In this document: positions 36,110 through 43,865 of the stretch, one piece after another
How the letters are laid out: every line of letters begins with the position of its first letter
How positions within the stretch are numbered: the first letter of the stretch is position 1
Program-made: the position numbers and the translations under genes
Notes under the pieces: model-generated
What the model was told of the DNA's origin: nothing
What the model saw: only the letters and a program-made list of their open reading frames with translations
Database searches by the model: none
Assembly: GCF_000765745.2 (NCBI RefSeq)
Contig: NZ_JRPC02000003.1
Location: 1 to 64,000 of the forward strand
DNA from: Helicobacter apodemus
GTDB taxonomy: Bacteria; Campylobacterota; Campylobacteria; Campylobacterales; Helicobacteraceae
Direction of reading: 5' to 3'
DNA length: 64,000 nucleotides

Positions 36110-36525
36110 TCATTTATGGAGTCTTTCTCGCAATTTTTCGCCTATTGCAAATTCTTTAATTTGCCTTTGCTGTATTATGGGGGCATTTTCATAGCTTGCA
36201 AGCTTGTCTTTAAAGGGCTTATTGCCAATGGCTGCATTATGTGAGGCACCAATTAATACAAGATTGCCTATGCAATGTAAATAGCAATCATCATAAAAAT
36301 TTTTATCGTATTTACAATACCACTTGCTAACTTTTCTCCACTTTCAGTTTGCGGGACAATATGCTCTATTTGAGTGTTTTTAATATGGTCTAGTGTAAAA
36401 GAATAGCATTTTGTTTTGCTATCTTGCCCTCTTAGATAATTTTCATAGCGCATTAGTAAGTAGGCTATGGTGTTTGTATTGTTTTCCTCATAGATATTAT
36501 CTAATGCTTGACTTACTGCTTAATC
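36110..36525 (-). pseudogene. DUF262/DUF1524 (GmrSD-like) protein, C-terminal fragment
   Basis: Minus-strand reading gives AVSQALDNIYEENNTNTIAY, LLMRYENYLRGQDSK, then the DUF1524 HNH motif IEHIVPQTESGEKLAS; one frameshift later it continues CIGNLVLIGASHNAAIGNKP FKDKLASY and ends EKLRERLHK. This is the conserved C-terminal nuclease half of DUF262-DUF1524 proteins, a group that includes the modified-DNA restriction enzyme GmrSD. The N-terminal half is missing here, but a DUF262 start lies at 39096-39270 in the same orientation. Confidence 0.75.
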
Positions 36526-36708
36526 TCTTTAGATAAGCACCTAAACGAGTGTTTACTTTATGCTGATGATTTCGTATGTTTTTGCCTATTACTGCCCCAT
36601 AAAAGATATGTTACCTTATGTAAAAACTAAAGAAAAAAATAACTAAAAATTATTATACTTTATAATGTGGTGTGATAGACTAAAAACAACTTTCAATAAG
36701 GAATTATT

Positions 36709-37749
36709 ATGAGACATGGAGATATATCAAGTAACCCTGATACACTAGGGATAGCAGTAGTGAATTATAAAATGCCAAGATTGCATACAAAGCAAGAAGT
36801 ATTACAGAATTGCCATAACATTGTTGAAATGATGCAAGGTATTAAGCAGGGGTTACCCGGTCTTGATCTAATCGTTTTTCCTGAATATTCTACTATGGGG
36901 ATTATGTATGATAAACAAGAAATGTATGATACAGCTGCAAGCATTCCAGGCGAAGAAACAGAGATTTTCTCATCAATGTGTAAAAAGCTAAAAATTTGGG
37001 GGGTCTTTTCATTAACAGGAGAAAGACACGAAGAACATCCTAAAAAGCCTCCCTATAATACCCTAATCCTTATTAATGATGAAGGACAAATTGTGCAAAA
37101 ATACCGCAAAATTATGCCTTGGTGTCCGATAGAGGGCTGGTATCCCGGAGATAGAACCTATGTTGTTGATGGACCTAAGGGTATGAAAATCTCACTTATA
37201 ATCTGTGATGATGGGAATTATCCAGAGATTTGGCGTGATTGTGCCATGAAAGGGGCTGAACTTATAATTCGTTGTCAAGGGTATATGTATCCTAGTAAGC
37301 AGCAGCAAATAGACCTTGTTAAAACTATGGCTTGGGTGAATAATTGCTATGTGGCTGTCGCAAATGCGGCTGGCTTTGATGGAGTTTATACCTATTTTGG
37401 GCATTCTAATATCGTTGGTTTTGATGGTAGGACACTTGGGGAATGCGGCACAGAAGAAAATGGTATCCAATACGCTCAATTATCCATACACGAGATTAGA
37501 AATGCAAGAAAATATGACCAAAGCCAAAACCATCTTTTTAAACTACTTCATAGAGGATATAGCGGGGTGTTTGAAAGTGGGGATGGGGATAAGGGCATTG
37601 CTGATTGTCCCTTTGAATTTTATAAACAATGGGTGCTTGATGCAAAAAAAGCTCAAGAAAATGTCGAACAATTTACAAGAGAACACATAGGTGTAGCAGA
37701 TTGTCCCGTAGCTAATCTTCCACATGAGGGCAAAGAAAAGGAAAGATAA
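36709..37749 (+). CDS. amiE: aliphatic amidase
   Basis: A 346-residue nitrilase-superfamily amidase, the normal length for AmiE. The catalytic triad is visible: Glu59 in VFPEYSTMG, Lys134 in [10 protein letters not shown] and Cys166 in [12 protein letters not shown]. AmiE hydrolyses short aliphatic amides to acid and ammonia in the cytoplasm; in Helicobacter pylori it is an extra ammonia source. A TATAAT-like -10 at about 36659-36664 and AAGGA 8 bases before ATG are seen. Its stop overlaps the start of an AAA+ gene (TAATG), a strict operon. Confidence 0.95.
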   Translation: MRHGDISSNPDTLGIAVVNYKMPRLHTKQEVLQNCHNIVEMMQGIKQGLPGLDLIVFPEYSTMGIMYDKQEMYDTAASIPGEETEIFSSMCKKLKIWGVFSLTGERHEEHPKKPPYNTLILINDEGQIVQKYRKIMPWCPIEGWYPGDRTYVVDGPKGMKISLIICDDGNYPEIWRDCAMKGAELIIRCQGYMYPSKQQQIDLVKTMAWVNNCYVAVANAAGFDGVYTYFGHSNIVGFDGRTLGECGTEENGIQYAQLSIHEIRNARKYDQSQNHLFKLLHRGYSGVFESGDGDKGIADCPFEFYKQWVLDAKKAQENVEQFTREHIGVADCPVANLPHEGKEKER

Positions 37750-38777
37750 TGCCTTTTATTACAGATAGATTAGAATCGTTACAAAAGCAACAAGAAGACA
37801 TTTCTTTAAAGGAGACAAACAAAGAACAATTAGTAAATGAACTCCCACAAAAGAGTTTTGTTAGTCGCTTTTCCTATCAGTTGCAAGAGGTAATGACTTT
37901 TCTAAAAGCTAATATCATAGGGCAAGATGAAGCTCTAAGAAGTATAGAGAAAATACTCAAAGTAGTAAAAGCAGAACTCAATGATTCTCAAAGACCTCTA
38001 GCAGTAGCCCTACTGCTAGGTCCTACAGGAGTAGGTAAAACTTCTACCGCTAAACTTTTAGCTCAAGCTTTAAGTAAAAATGAGGATAATTTTTGTCGTA
38101 TAGATATGAATACTCTAGCACAAGAGCATTATACTGCTTCTTTGATTGGGGCACCCCCAGGCTATGTAGGAAGCAAGGAAGGAAATACTTTATTCTCTGC
38201 ACAAAATATAGCAGGCACTTATAGCGTACCTTCTGTAGTGCTTTTTGATGAAATCGAAAAAGCAAATCAAAATGTTTTGCTTTCCTTGCTTGAAGTGCTT
38301 GATAGTGGTGAGCTTACTTTAACTTCAGGAGTTAAAAAAATAAGCTTTAGAAATGCAATTATAATAATGACTAGTAATATTGGTGCTAGGGAAGTTTTTA
38401 GCTATCGTAAAAAACATGGGAATCTGAATTATAGAAAAGAAAAAAAGATTGTAAAAAAGAAGGTTGAGGAAAACTTTCTGCCTGAATTCATAAATAGAAT
38501 TGATCATATTTTATATTATCAAAGTATAGATAAGACGCAACTAGAGCAAATCATAAATTTAGAACTACGAACCCTAAAATCTAGGGGATTAGGTGATATT
38601 ATAATTTCACAAAAAGTCATGAAAGAACTAATAAATTCCTATAATTTTGTCTATGGAGTGAGGGATATAAAAAGAATGTTTTATAATGATATACTGCCAT
38701 TGATAGCCGATAGAATTCTAAATAATGAGCAAGTATCTATAATCGACCTACAAGATTGTAAATTTGTGATAAGATAG
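37749..38777 (+). CDS. amiB: AmiB-like single-domain AAA+ (Clp/Hsp100-type) ATPase
   Basis: A 342-residue protein with one Hsp100 D2-type AAA+ module: Walker A GPTGVGKT at 91-98, pore-loop-like GAPPGYVGSKEG at 134-145, Walker B VVLFDEIEKA with Asp167-Glu168, sensor 1 in IIMTSNIG, the arginine-finger region FLPEFINRID, and a C-terminal small domain (VYGVRDIKRMF). No N-terminal Clp repeats, no ClpP-binding loop recognised. In Pseudomonas aeruginosa the amidase operon is amiEBCRS and AmiB is an ATPase of just this Clp-like type, so the pair here is the same module without amiC, amiR or amiS. Its job is unknown, perhaps assembly of the amidase. Confidence 0.82.
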   Translation: MPFITDRLESLQKQQEDISLKETNKEQLVNELPQKSFVSRFSYQLQEVMTFLKANIIGQDEALRSIEKILKVVKAELNDSQRPLAVALLLGPTGVGKTSTAKLLAQALSKNEDNFCRIDMNTLAQEHYTASLIGAPPGYVGSKEGNTLFSAQNIAGTYSVPSVVLFDEIEKANQNVLLSLLEVLDSGELTLTSGVKKISFRNAIIIMTSNIGAREVFSYRKKHGNLNYRKEKKIVKKKVEENFLPEFINRIDHILYYQSIDKTQLEQIINLELRTLKSRGLGDIIISQKVMKELINSYNFVYGVRDIKRMFYNDILPLIADRILNNEQVSIIDLQDCKFVIR

Positions 38778-38819
38778 GCTAAATACAAGAAAGATTTTTA
38801 AAACTTTCCTTTTATTGCT

Positions 38820-39058
38820 AATACTTCTAGCAGTTCTAGTGTTAGCAAGAGTGGCTAGGGCTTCTACCATTATCATTAGTAAGGTTTCCTAATACTACTA
38901 TTGGTTAAGCTATTTATCTTTCTAGCATTACTAAAGTTTGTTATGGTTCCCTCATCGCTAAATCTTCCTATGTCTTTAGAGTTACCAAGACTTGTTACAC
39001 TTCTAGTGTTCTTTGCTGTTGTTAAGGTTACAATGATATTTATTCTATCCACATCCAT
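38820..39058 (-). pseudogene. remnant of beta-helix repeats, autotransporter-like
   Basis: The minus strand encodes RSVTSLGNSKDIGRFSDEGT then ITNFSNARKINSLTNSSIR, and after a frameshift LGNLTNDNGRS. The pattern xxLxNxGxIxxFxNxGxI with a period near 11-12 residues is that of right-handed beta-helix passenger domains in Helicobacter autotransporters. Only about five degenerate repeats remain, with no signal or translocator. It lies between the amiEB operon and the DUF262 stub. Confidence 0.4.
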
Positions 39059-39095
39059 ATAAAGCTTAATATATTATTTATCGCTATCATATTCT

Positions 39096-39270
39096 ACTAC
39101 TTGAAGTTTGGGTTTGAGAGCGGTGAAACCAAAAACTCCTTTATGTATTTTAAAAAACTTTTCCAAGAATACACTCTTTGATGAAGAGGGATATTATATT
39201 GCTTTTCTCCCTCAAAAAATTCTTTGATAGTTGTTTTATTGGGGATTATTTTATTCTTTTGTTTTGAATG
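39096..39270 (-). pseudogene. DUF262 (GmrSD-like) protein, N-terminal fragment
   Basis: Minus-strand frame NKIIPNKTTIKEFFEGEKQY followed by NIPLHQRVYSWKSFLKYIKE. The IP.(Y/H)QR.YSW signature is the start of the DUF262 ParB/Srx-like NTPase domain. It stops after about 57 codons. With the DUF1524 fragment at 36110 in the same orientation it looks like the two ends of one gene whose middle was replaced by the amiEB-containing segment. Confidence 0.7.
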
Positions 39271-39339
39271 CGTATTTTACAAAAAACAAGTTGTAAGCGG
39301 TTAATAATGATTAAAAGATGTTTTGCTATAATTTGTATT

Positions 39340-40138
39340 ATGGAAAGATTACTAAAGAAGCTTAAAAACTGGGTGTTGTGTTCCTTTAAAAAGAAAGAAT
39401 CTATCAGTTTTAGTATGAGTGTTGAAGAAATAGAAAAGGATAGGGAGACTTATATCCGCTTAAACCAAGATAAACGTTTTATGATGAATCGTGCTTATGA
39501 TTTTATCTGCAAAAAAGATAAATATGCACCTAATGGAGTGTTAGATTCTAGTTATTTTATCCAAGATATTTAGGGAGCACGCAAAATCTTAGAAAATAGC
39601 CCATCCTTGGATTATGATGTAGGTTCTTCTGTGGCAGGATTTATCGGACATTTGTTAGCACAAAAGCAAAAAATTGTTTTGCTAGATATTCATCCAATGA
39701 ATAATCAATTTAATAGACATTTTTTAAATAGCGGGGGGGGGTAACTTATATTCAAGCTAATGCAACACTGCTTGAAGATATTACGGATAATTCTATTCTC
39801 TCACTTTCAGCCTTGTGTAGTGTAGAGCATTTTGGCTTAGGCAGATATGGAAACTCTATTGAACCTGATGCGTGGGAAAAAGCCCTTCAATCTTTTCAAA
39901 GAGTGTTGAAGCCTCAAGGAAAACTTTACTTTAGTGTTCCTATTGGACAGCAAGATAAAGTTTACTTTATGTGCATAGGGTTTATAGACCCCAAACTATT
40001 ATTGATACTCTAAAGCAAATGCAAATTGTAGAAATGGGTTATATCAAAGGCTTTGATGTAATAGAATATATGAATTATAAAAGTGGGCATCTTATAATCC
40101 AACAAGAAAATCTAGATTCTATCCCAAATAATTATTAA
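39340..40138 (+). pseudogene. DUF268-family protein with stop codon, poly-G tract and frameshift
   Basis: From ATG at 39340 the reading is MERLLKKLKNWVLCSFKKKE, later SSYFIQDI, then TAG at 39571 where a Trp (TGG) is expected, GARKILENSPSLDYDVGSSV AGFIGHLLA, VLLDIHPM, then a G9 run at 39733-39741 that shifts frame, and SLSALCSVEHFGLGRYGN with SVPIG. A further lost base near 39967 and the tail RVYRPQTIIDTLKQMQ follow. Correcting G9 to G10 and the later gap gives exactly 267 codons. DUF268 proteins resemble methyltransferases and occur in surface-glycan loci. Dead as sequenced because of the stop. Confidence 0.75.
39733..39741 (+). repeat. poly-G (9) tract inside the DUF268 pseudogene
   Basis: Nine G in the coding strand place the downstream part out of frame; 7 or 10 would restore it. 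It is probably a former phase-variation tract, now irrelevant because of the upstream TAG. Confidence 0.8.
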
Positions 40139-40342
40139 TTCAGGAGTAACAGGTTTATTGAATTTATAAAAAAAGACTTTTAAAGGCTAACTGCATCTAC
40201 AATCAACTTTATATTTCTACAAATTGTATTGTTTTAAAAAGCATTGATTTAGGCTTTGCAAAGGAAACTAATAAATTTAAAGCTAAGTATTAAATATTAG
40301 GTTTCGGCTTATTATGATTTAGAGAGATATACTTATTGAATT

Positions 40343-40861
40343 TCATCTTTTTAGGGTGAGGGGTTGTGTATTAACCTTTTCTAATTCTAAGAGCTTAACC
40401 TTTTTCTCAATGCCCCCAGCATATCCTCTCAAATCACCATTTGCACCCATAACGCGATGGCAAGGAATGATAATTGAAATTGGATTATGCCCAACTGCAC
40501 TACCCACTGCTTGTGCGGACATACGGGACAATCCTTTTTTTATGGCGAGTTCTTTTGCGATTTCTCCATAAGTCCTAGTCTCTCCATAGGGGATAGAATA
40601 GAGGATTTGCCATACTTGTTTTTGGAAGTTTGTTCCTATTAGGTATAAGGGTAAAGAGGAATTTGGTTTATTCCCTAAAAAGTAATTATCTAGCCAATTT
40701 TTAACTTGTTTGAATAAGGGCATTTCTTTTTCTTGATGCTCCTTGTCTAAAGTAAATGCAAAGTATTTTTGCCCTTCAAACCATAGTCCGCTTAAGCCAT
40801 TATTGTTTGCGCTTAAAAGGATACTCCCAAGAGGAGATTGATAATAACTAATGTATTGCAT
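40343..40861 (-). CDS. ogt: methylated-DNA--protein-cysteine methyltransferase
   Basis: A 172-residue O6-alkylguanine-DNA alkyltransferase. The DNA-binding helix-turn-helix is at about residues 95-120 (YGEIAKELAIKKGLSRMSAQ) and the suicide cysteine is Cys134 in IPCHRV, followed by GDLRGYAGG. It transfers alkyl groups from guanine O6 to itself in the cytoplasm. Intact, unlike the truncated copy at 17500-17862, with which it shares WFEGQKYF and MSAQA. It stands alone on the minus strand. Confidence 0.95.
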   Translation of the reverse strand: MQYISYYQSPLGSILLSANNNGLSGLWFEGQKYFAFTLDKEHQEKEMPLFKQVKNWLDNYFLGNKPNSSLPLYLIGTNFQKQVWQILYSIPYGETRTYGEIAKELAIKKGLSRMSAQAVGSAVGHNPISIIIPCHRVMGANGDLRGYAGGIEKKVKLLELEKVNTQPLTLKR

Positions 40862-41403
40862 AGGCTGCCTTTGCTTGTTAGTATTTATAGAATTTTACCA
40901 CTTGTTCTTTAAAACCTCCAGAATTTTCCTATCCATTCTATATTGACTTAGTGCATAGATAGCCCAAAGCATTGCAAAAAACCAACTTTGTTCATTGAAA
41001 AAATCTTTTGTATATTCTCAAAACTTAAAAAATAGAATTTAAAGATAATTGCTTTAACTCTAGAATCTTTTATATACTGGTATAAAATCCCAGAATACAC
41101 TGATTTAAAAGAATTTAGATTGTGATACACTATTTTTGTATAAGTTGCTTGTGGCAACAAATTCGCACTATCAAAATATGGATTAAAAGTAAGACTTCAC
41201 TACAAACTCAGCTTGTAAAATAAGCGAAAAACATAAAATAATGAAAATTTTTGATACCTTTTGCATAAAATTCCTCATTTATTTTATTGTAACCATAATA
41301 AACAACCCAAAAATTTTTCTTAAGTACTTAAGAAAAATTTTGCTTTTTTAATCAACATTTTGTTAGGATTAAATTCTATACAATTTATATAAAAGGAGAT
41401 TTG
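40862..41403. other. intergenic with one minus-strand gene tail
   Basis: A minus-strand frame ending at 40948 (FDSANLLPQATYTKIVYHNL up to FGLSMH) is open for about 80 codons but has no convincing start and no family I recognise; it may be the tail of a lost gene. A promoter for the 41404 gene lies before it, with TATAAA-like sequence near 41388 and AAAGGAG at 41393-41399. Confidence 0.35.
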
Positions 41404-41709
41404 ATGAAAAAGGTGTTTTTAACTGCAGTATTGACTTTAGGGCTTATGGGTATAACTAATGCGGAGGAAGTAGATGTATTAGCACTTGTTACTAAAGGTA
41501 AAGTGAGTGATAATTCTGCAGGAGTTAAGGTTTTAAACATTAAAGAAGAACAAGAAGTTGTAGGAGGTTATAGACCTTATACATTAGGTTGGAATTACTA
41601 CATAAATACTATGCCTTTTACTAATAGCTATAATGCCAATTCTCGTCCTCAAAGCAATCAACATATGGTTAATGTCTTTATGAGATGCTATGTTAGTAAA
41701 AGATGCTAA
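41404..41709 (+). CDS. small secreted protein with a bacteriocin-type double-glycine motif
   Basis: A 101-residue protein with a Sec signal (MKKVFLTAVLTLGLMGITNA). After a short linker comes VKVLNIKEEQEVVGGYRPY, which looks like a class II bacteriocin leader (L..EE...V.GG) with Gly54-Gly55. The 46 residues behind it are rich in Asn, Tyr and aromatic residues and end with Cys95 and Cys101, which could form one disulphide. AAAGGAG lies directly upstream. A TTG at 41401 is an alternative start. No peptidase-containing ABC exporter is in the window. Family not known to me; bacteriocin-like role is inference from the motif. Confidence 0.6.
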   Translation: MKKVFLTAVLTLGLMGITNAEEVDVLALVTKGKVSDNSAGVKVLNIKEEQEVVGGYRPYTLGWNYYINTMPFTNSYNANSRPQSNQHMVNVFMRCYVSKRC

Positions 41710-41748
41710 TTTAAGAAATATTGATAGAAAAAAGAGGAGATAAATAAT

Positions 41749-42885
41749 ATGTTTCCCAGCATAAGTAAATATAATTATATGAATTTAGACATGAAATTAT
41801 CTACAACAGCCTATAAATCTGCCCATGTGTCTTTTGAAGAAGAAGAGGATATGAGAAAAATGCAGGAGATGATAGAAGCTAGTGATATTTTAGTTAGCAA
41901 TATCAAAGTAAGAAAAGAAGCAGAATCCCCATACCAAAATAATGTCTATTTTAGAGACCCTCTTAATGGTGCTTATGTCAATGTGGGCTTAAGCTATGAA
42001 AATTTAGATAGATTACAAGAAGTCTTTGGAGAAAATGCTCTAAAGACTGATGGAAAGAATATCTTGCTTAAAGGTAGGGCAGAAGAGTTTGTGAGTAGTT
42101 GGTATGCAGATATTACTTATAAGAGAGGTTATCTGAGAGAAGATGTCAATCAAGATGGGTTCTTAGATAGGGCAGAGAGGATGAGTACTCATTCTTTTAA
42201 TACAATGCAAAGGCAGTTTTATGGTGGCACAAAGAATAAAGATGTGAATCTAGGGAATGTCTCAACCTATATTAAACACTCCCAAATGATGCCAGGGAAT
42301 TCTAACCTTTCTACTTCCTTAATGGAGAAATATACCTCTCATTCGATTGAAGAAGAACTTAATAAAATGATTACCATAGACCAAAAAGCTAATGGCTCTA
42401 TCCAATTAAACCAATTAGGAAGCAAGCAAGAATACGCACAATATCTTGATGAGATTATCCACGCTCAAAAGCAGGAGATTGATAGTAGTGCCACTGAGGA
42501 AGATCTAAAGGAATATCTATTAAAGGAGCTTTTAAAGAAAACCAAAGAATCCTTAAAAAAGCAGTTAAAAAAATCTGGGATGGAACACAAATCTATTGAA
42601 GCGGACGCTTCCTTAGAAGAAGTTATGGATAAAATTGTGGAATCCCCGCAAAGCACTAAAGAGCCTTTAGAAAAAATCCAAACGCAAGCCACAGAAAATG
42701 AAGACCCCATTTTTACACAAATCCAAAAACTTACCAAGCTTGATAAACAAACCCTTAAAAATAATCTAGAAAATAATCCCGATTTTGAAGAAGATATTAT
42801 TGCTATTGTGCAAGGAATAGCACAAAATGTAGATAGGAAGTATGCTTCTAATACTTTAGAGAGGGCATTAGATATAAAGGCATAA
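41749..42885 (+). CDS. hypothetical protein with one EF-hand
   Basis: A 378-residue acidic protein. Residues 132-143 (DVNQDGFLDRAE) form a canonical 12-residue EF-hand loop with Asp132, Asn134, Asp136 and Glu143 as calcium ligands. The C-terminal 150 residues are mostly charged coiled coil (LKKTKESLKKQLKKSG). No signal peptide or transmembrane segment. AAAGAGGAG lies 10 bases before the ATG. It follows the double-glycine gene by 39 bases in the same direction and may share its transcript. I do not recognise the family. Confidence 0.65.
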   Translation: MFPSISKYNYMNLDMKLSTTAYKSAHVSFEEEEDMRKMQEMIEASDILVSNIKVRKEAESPYQNNVYFRDPLNGAYVNVGLSYENLDRLQEVFGENALKTDGKNILLKGRAEEFVSSWYADITYKRGYLREDVNQDGFLDRAERMSTHSFNTMQRQFYGGTKNKDVNLGNVSTYIKHSQMMPGNSNLSTSLMEKYTSHSIEEELNKMITIDQKANGSIQLNQLGSKQEYAQYLDEIIHAQKQEIDSSATEEDLKEYLLKELLKKTKESLKKQLKKSGMEHKSIEADASLEEVMDKIVESPQSTKEPLEKIQTQATENEDPIFTQIQKLTKLDKQTLKNNLENNPDFEEDIIAIVQGIAQNVDRKYASNTLERALDIKA

Positions 42886-43117
42886 AGATTTAAGGCTTAA
42901 GCTTAACTAGTATTTCTATTCCTTTAAGGTTATTATAGAGAGATTTAATCTTTCTAACCTTTAGATTCTCTAATCCCACTTCTACTTCAATATCGCCCCC
43001 AATTACTTAAGAAAACATAGATTTAAGATAACTTTTTGCATAAAGCAAGGGAATATTTTGCTTTGATACCTTTAAGGAATAAAGTTATAAATTGTAATCT
43101 TAAAAGGAGAATTACAG

Positions 43118-43567
43118 ATAGAGATAATAAGGACACGAGAAGCTACTGCTAAGATTAACTATGACGTTATAGAGGAACATTCCCAAAGATTTACTAATGT
43201 AAGTGAAGAAAGATACCAAAGTGCTAAAGCTTATATTTATCAACAAATGGAAGAAATTGCTCTTGCTGTTTATGAAGAAGAGGAAAAATCAGATTTGCTA
43301 GGAATGTTGATTCTATCAGGAGGACATAATATATCTTTAATAGATAGAGCCGATAAGGTATTTAATGAGGATTAGAATCAAACACTAGAGAATTTGCCTC
43401 CTCATTAGAGACAGAAAATAAAGCAATCATAGCAAAAGCAAAAGAGGAATTAGAGTATAACTTAACAACAATAAGTGTTGCTTCTATGATTGCTTTCCCT
43501 AGTATGTTACGATTTTTCACACTTGCAGATAGCAAAATGCCTGCAGAAAATCTCCAAAAAGATTAAA
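43118..43567 (+). pseudogene. hypothetical protein, lost start codon and frameshift
   Basis: Behind AAAAGGAG an ATA at 43118 stands where an ATG is expected; the frame reads EIIRTREATAKINYDVIEEH, then SERYQSAKAYIYQQMEEIAL, MLILSGGHNISLIDRA, and stops at 43373. The next frame continues ESNTREFASSLETENKAIIA and EYNLTTISVASMIAFPSMLR up to 43567. It seems to be one protein in two frames. Family unknown; it may be related to its EF-hand neighbour's operon. Confidence 0.5.
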
Positions 43568-43582
43568 GATTCTTTGGGGATA

Positions 43583-43856
43583 ATGAAAAGTTATATAAAA
43601 GAAAACTTTACTAATGAACAAGGAATCATTAAAACTAAAAATGGTCTTATTATTGAAAGTAGTGTAGAAAAAGGAATAAACACTTTAAGTGTTACACTCC
43701 CCTTTGATACAGTAGAGTCTCTAATCTTAAGCTATAAAGAGAACAATCACCAAACCCTTTTTAGAAATGTTTGAATACAAAGAAAAACTCTCTAAAGATT
43801 CTTTTATAAGCTCTAGTGATTCTTTAATGCAAACTTTATTACAAGAGGGTAAATAG
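43583..43856 (+). pseudogene. small hypothetical protein with frameshift
   Basis: ATG at 43583 starts MKSYIKENFTNEQGIIKTKN and SVEKGINTLSVTLPFDTVES, then stops at 43771 after LFRNV. A one-base shift continues MFEYKEKLSKDSFISSSDSL to 43856. No recognised family. Together with the previous entry it shows decay of an operon of unknown function. Confidence 0.45.
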
Positions 43857-43865
43857 GTAAATTTT

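Noticed and set aside
36268..36453. 61-residue independent protein
   Set aside because: It is one frame of the frameshifted DUF1524 fragment, not a separate gene.
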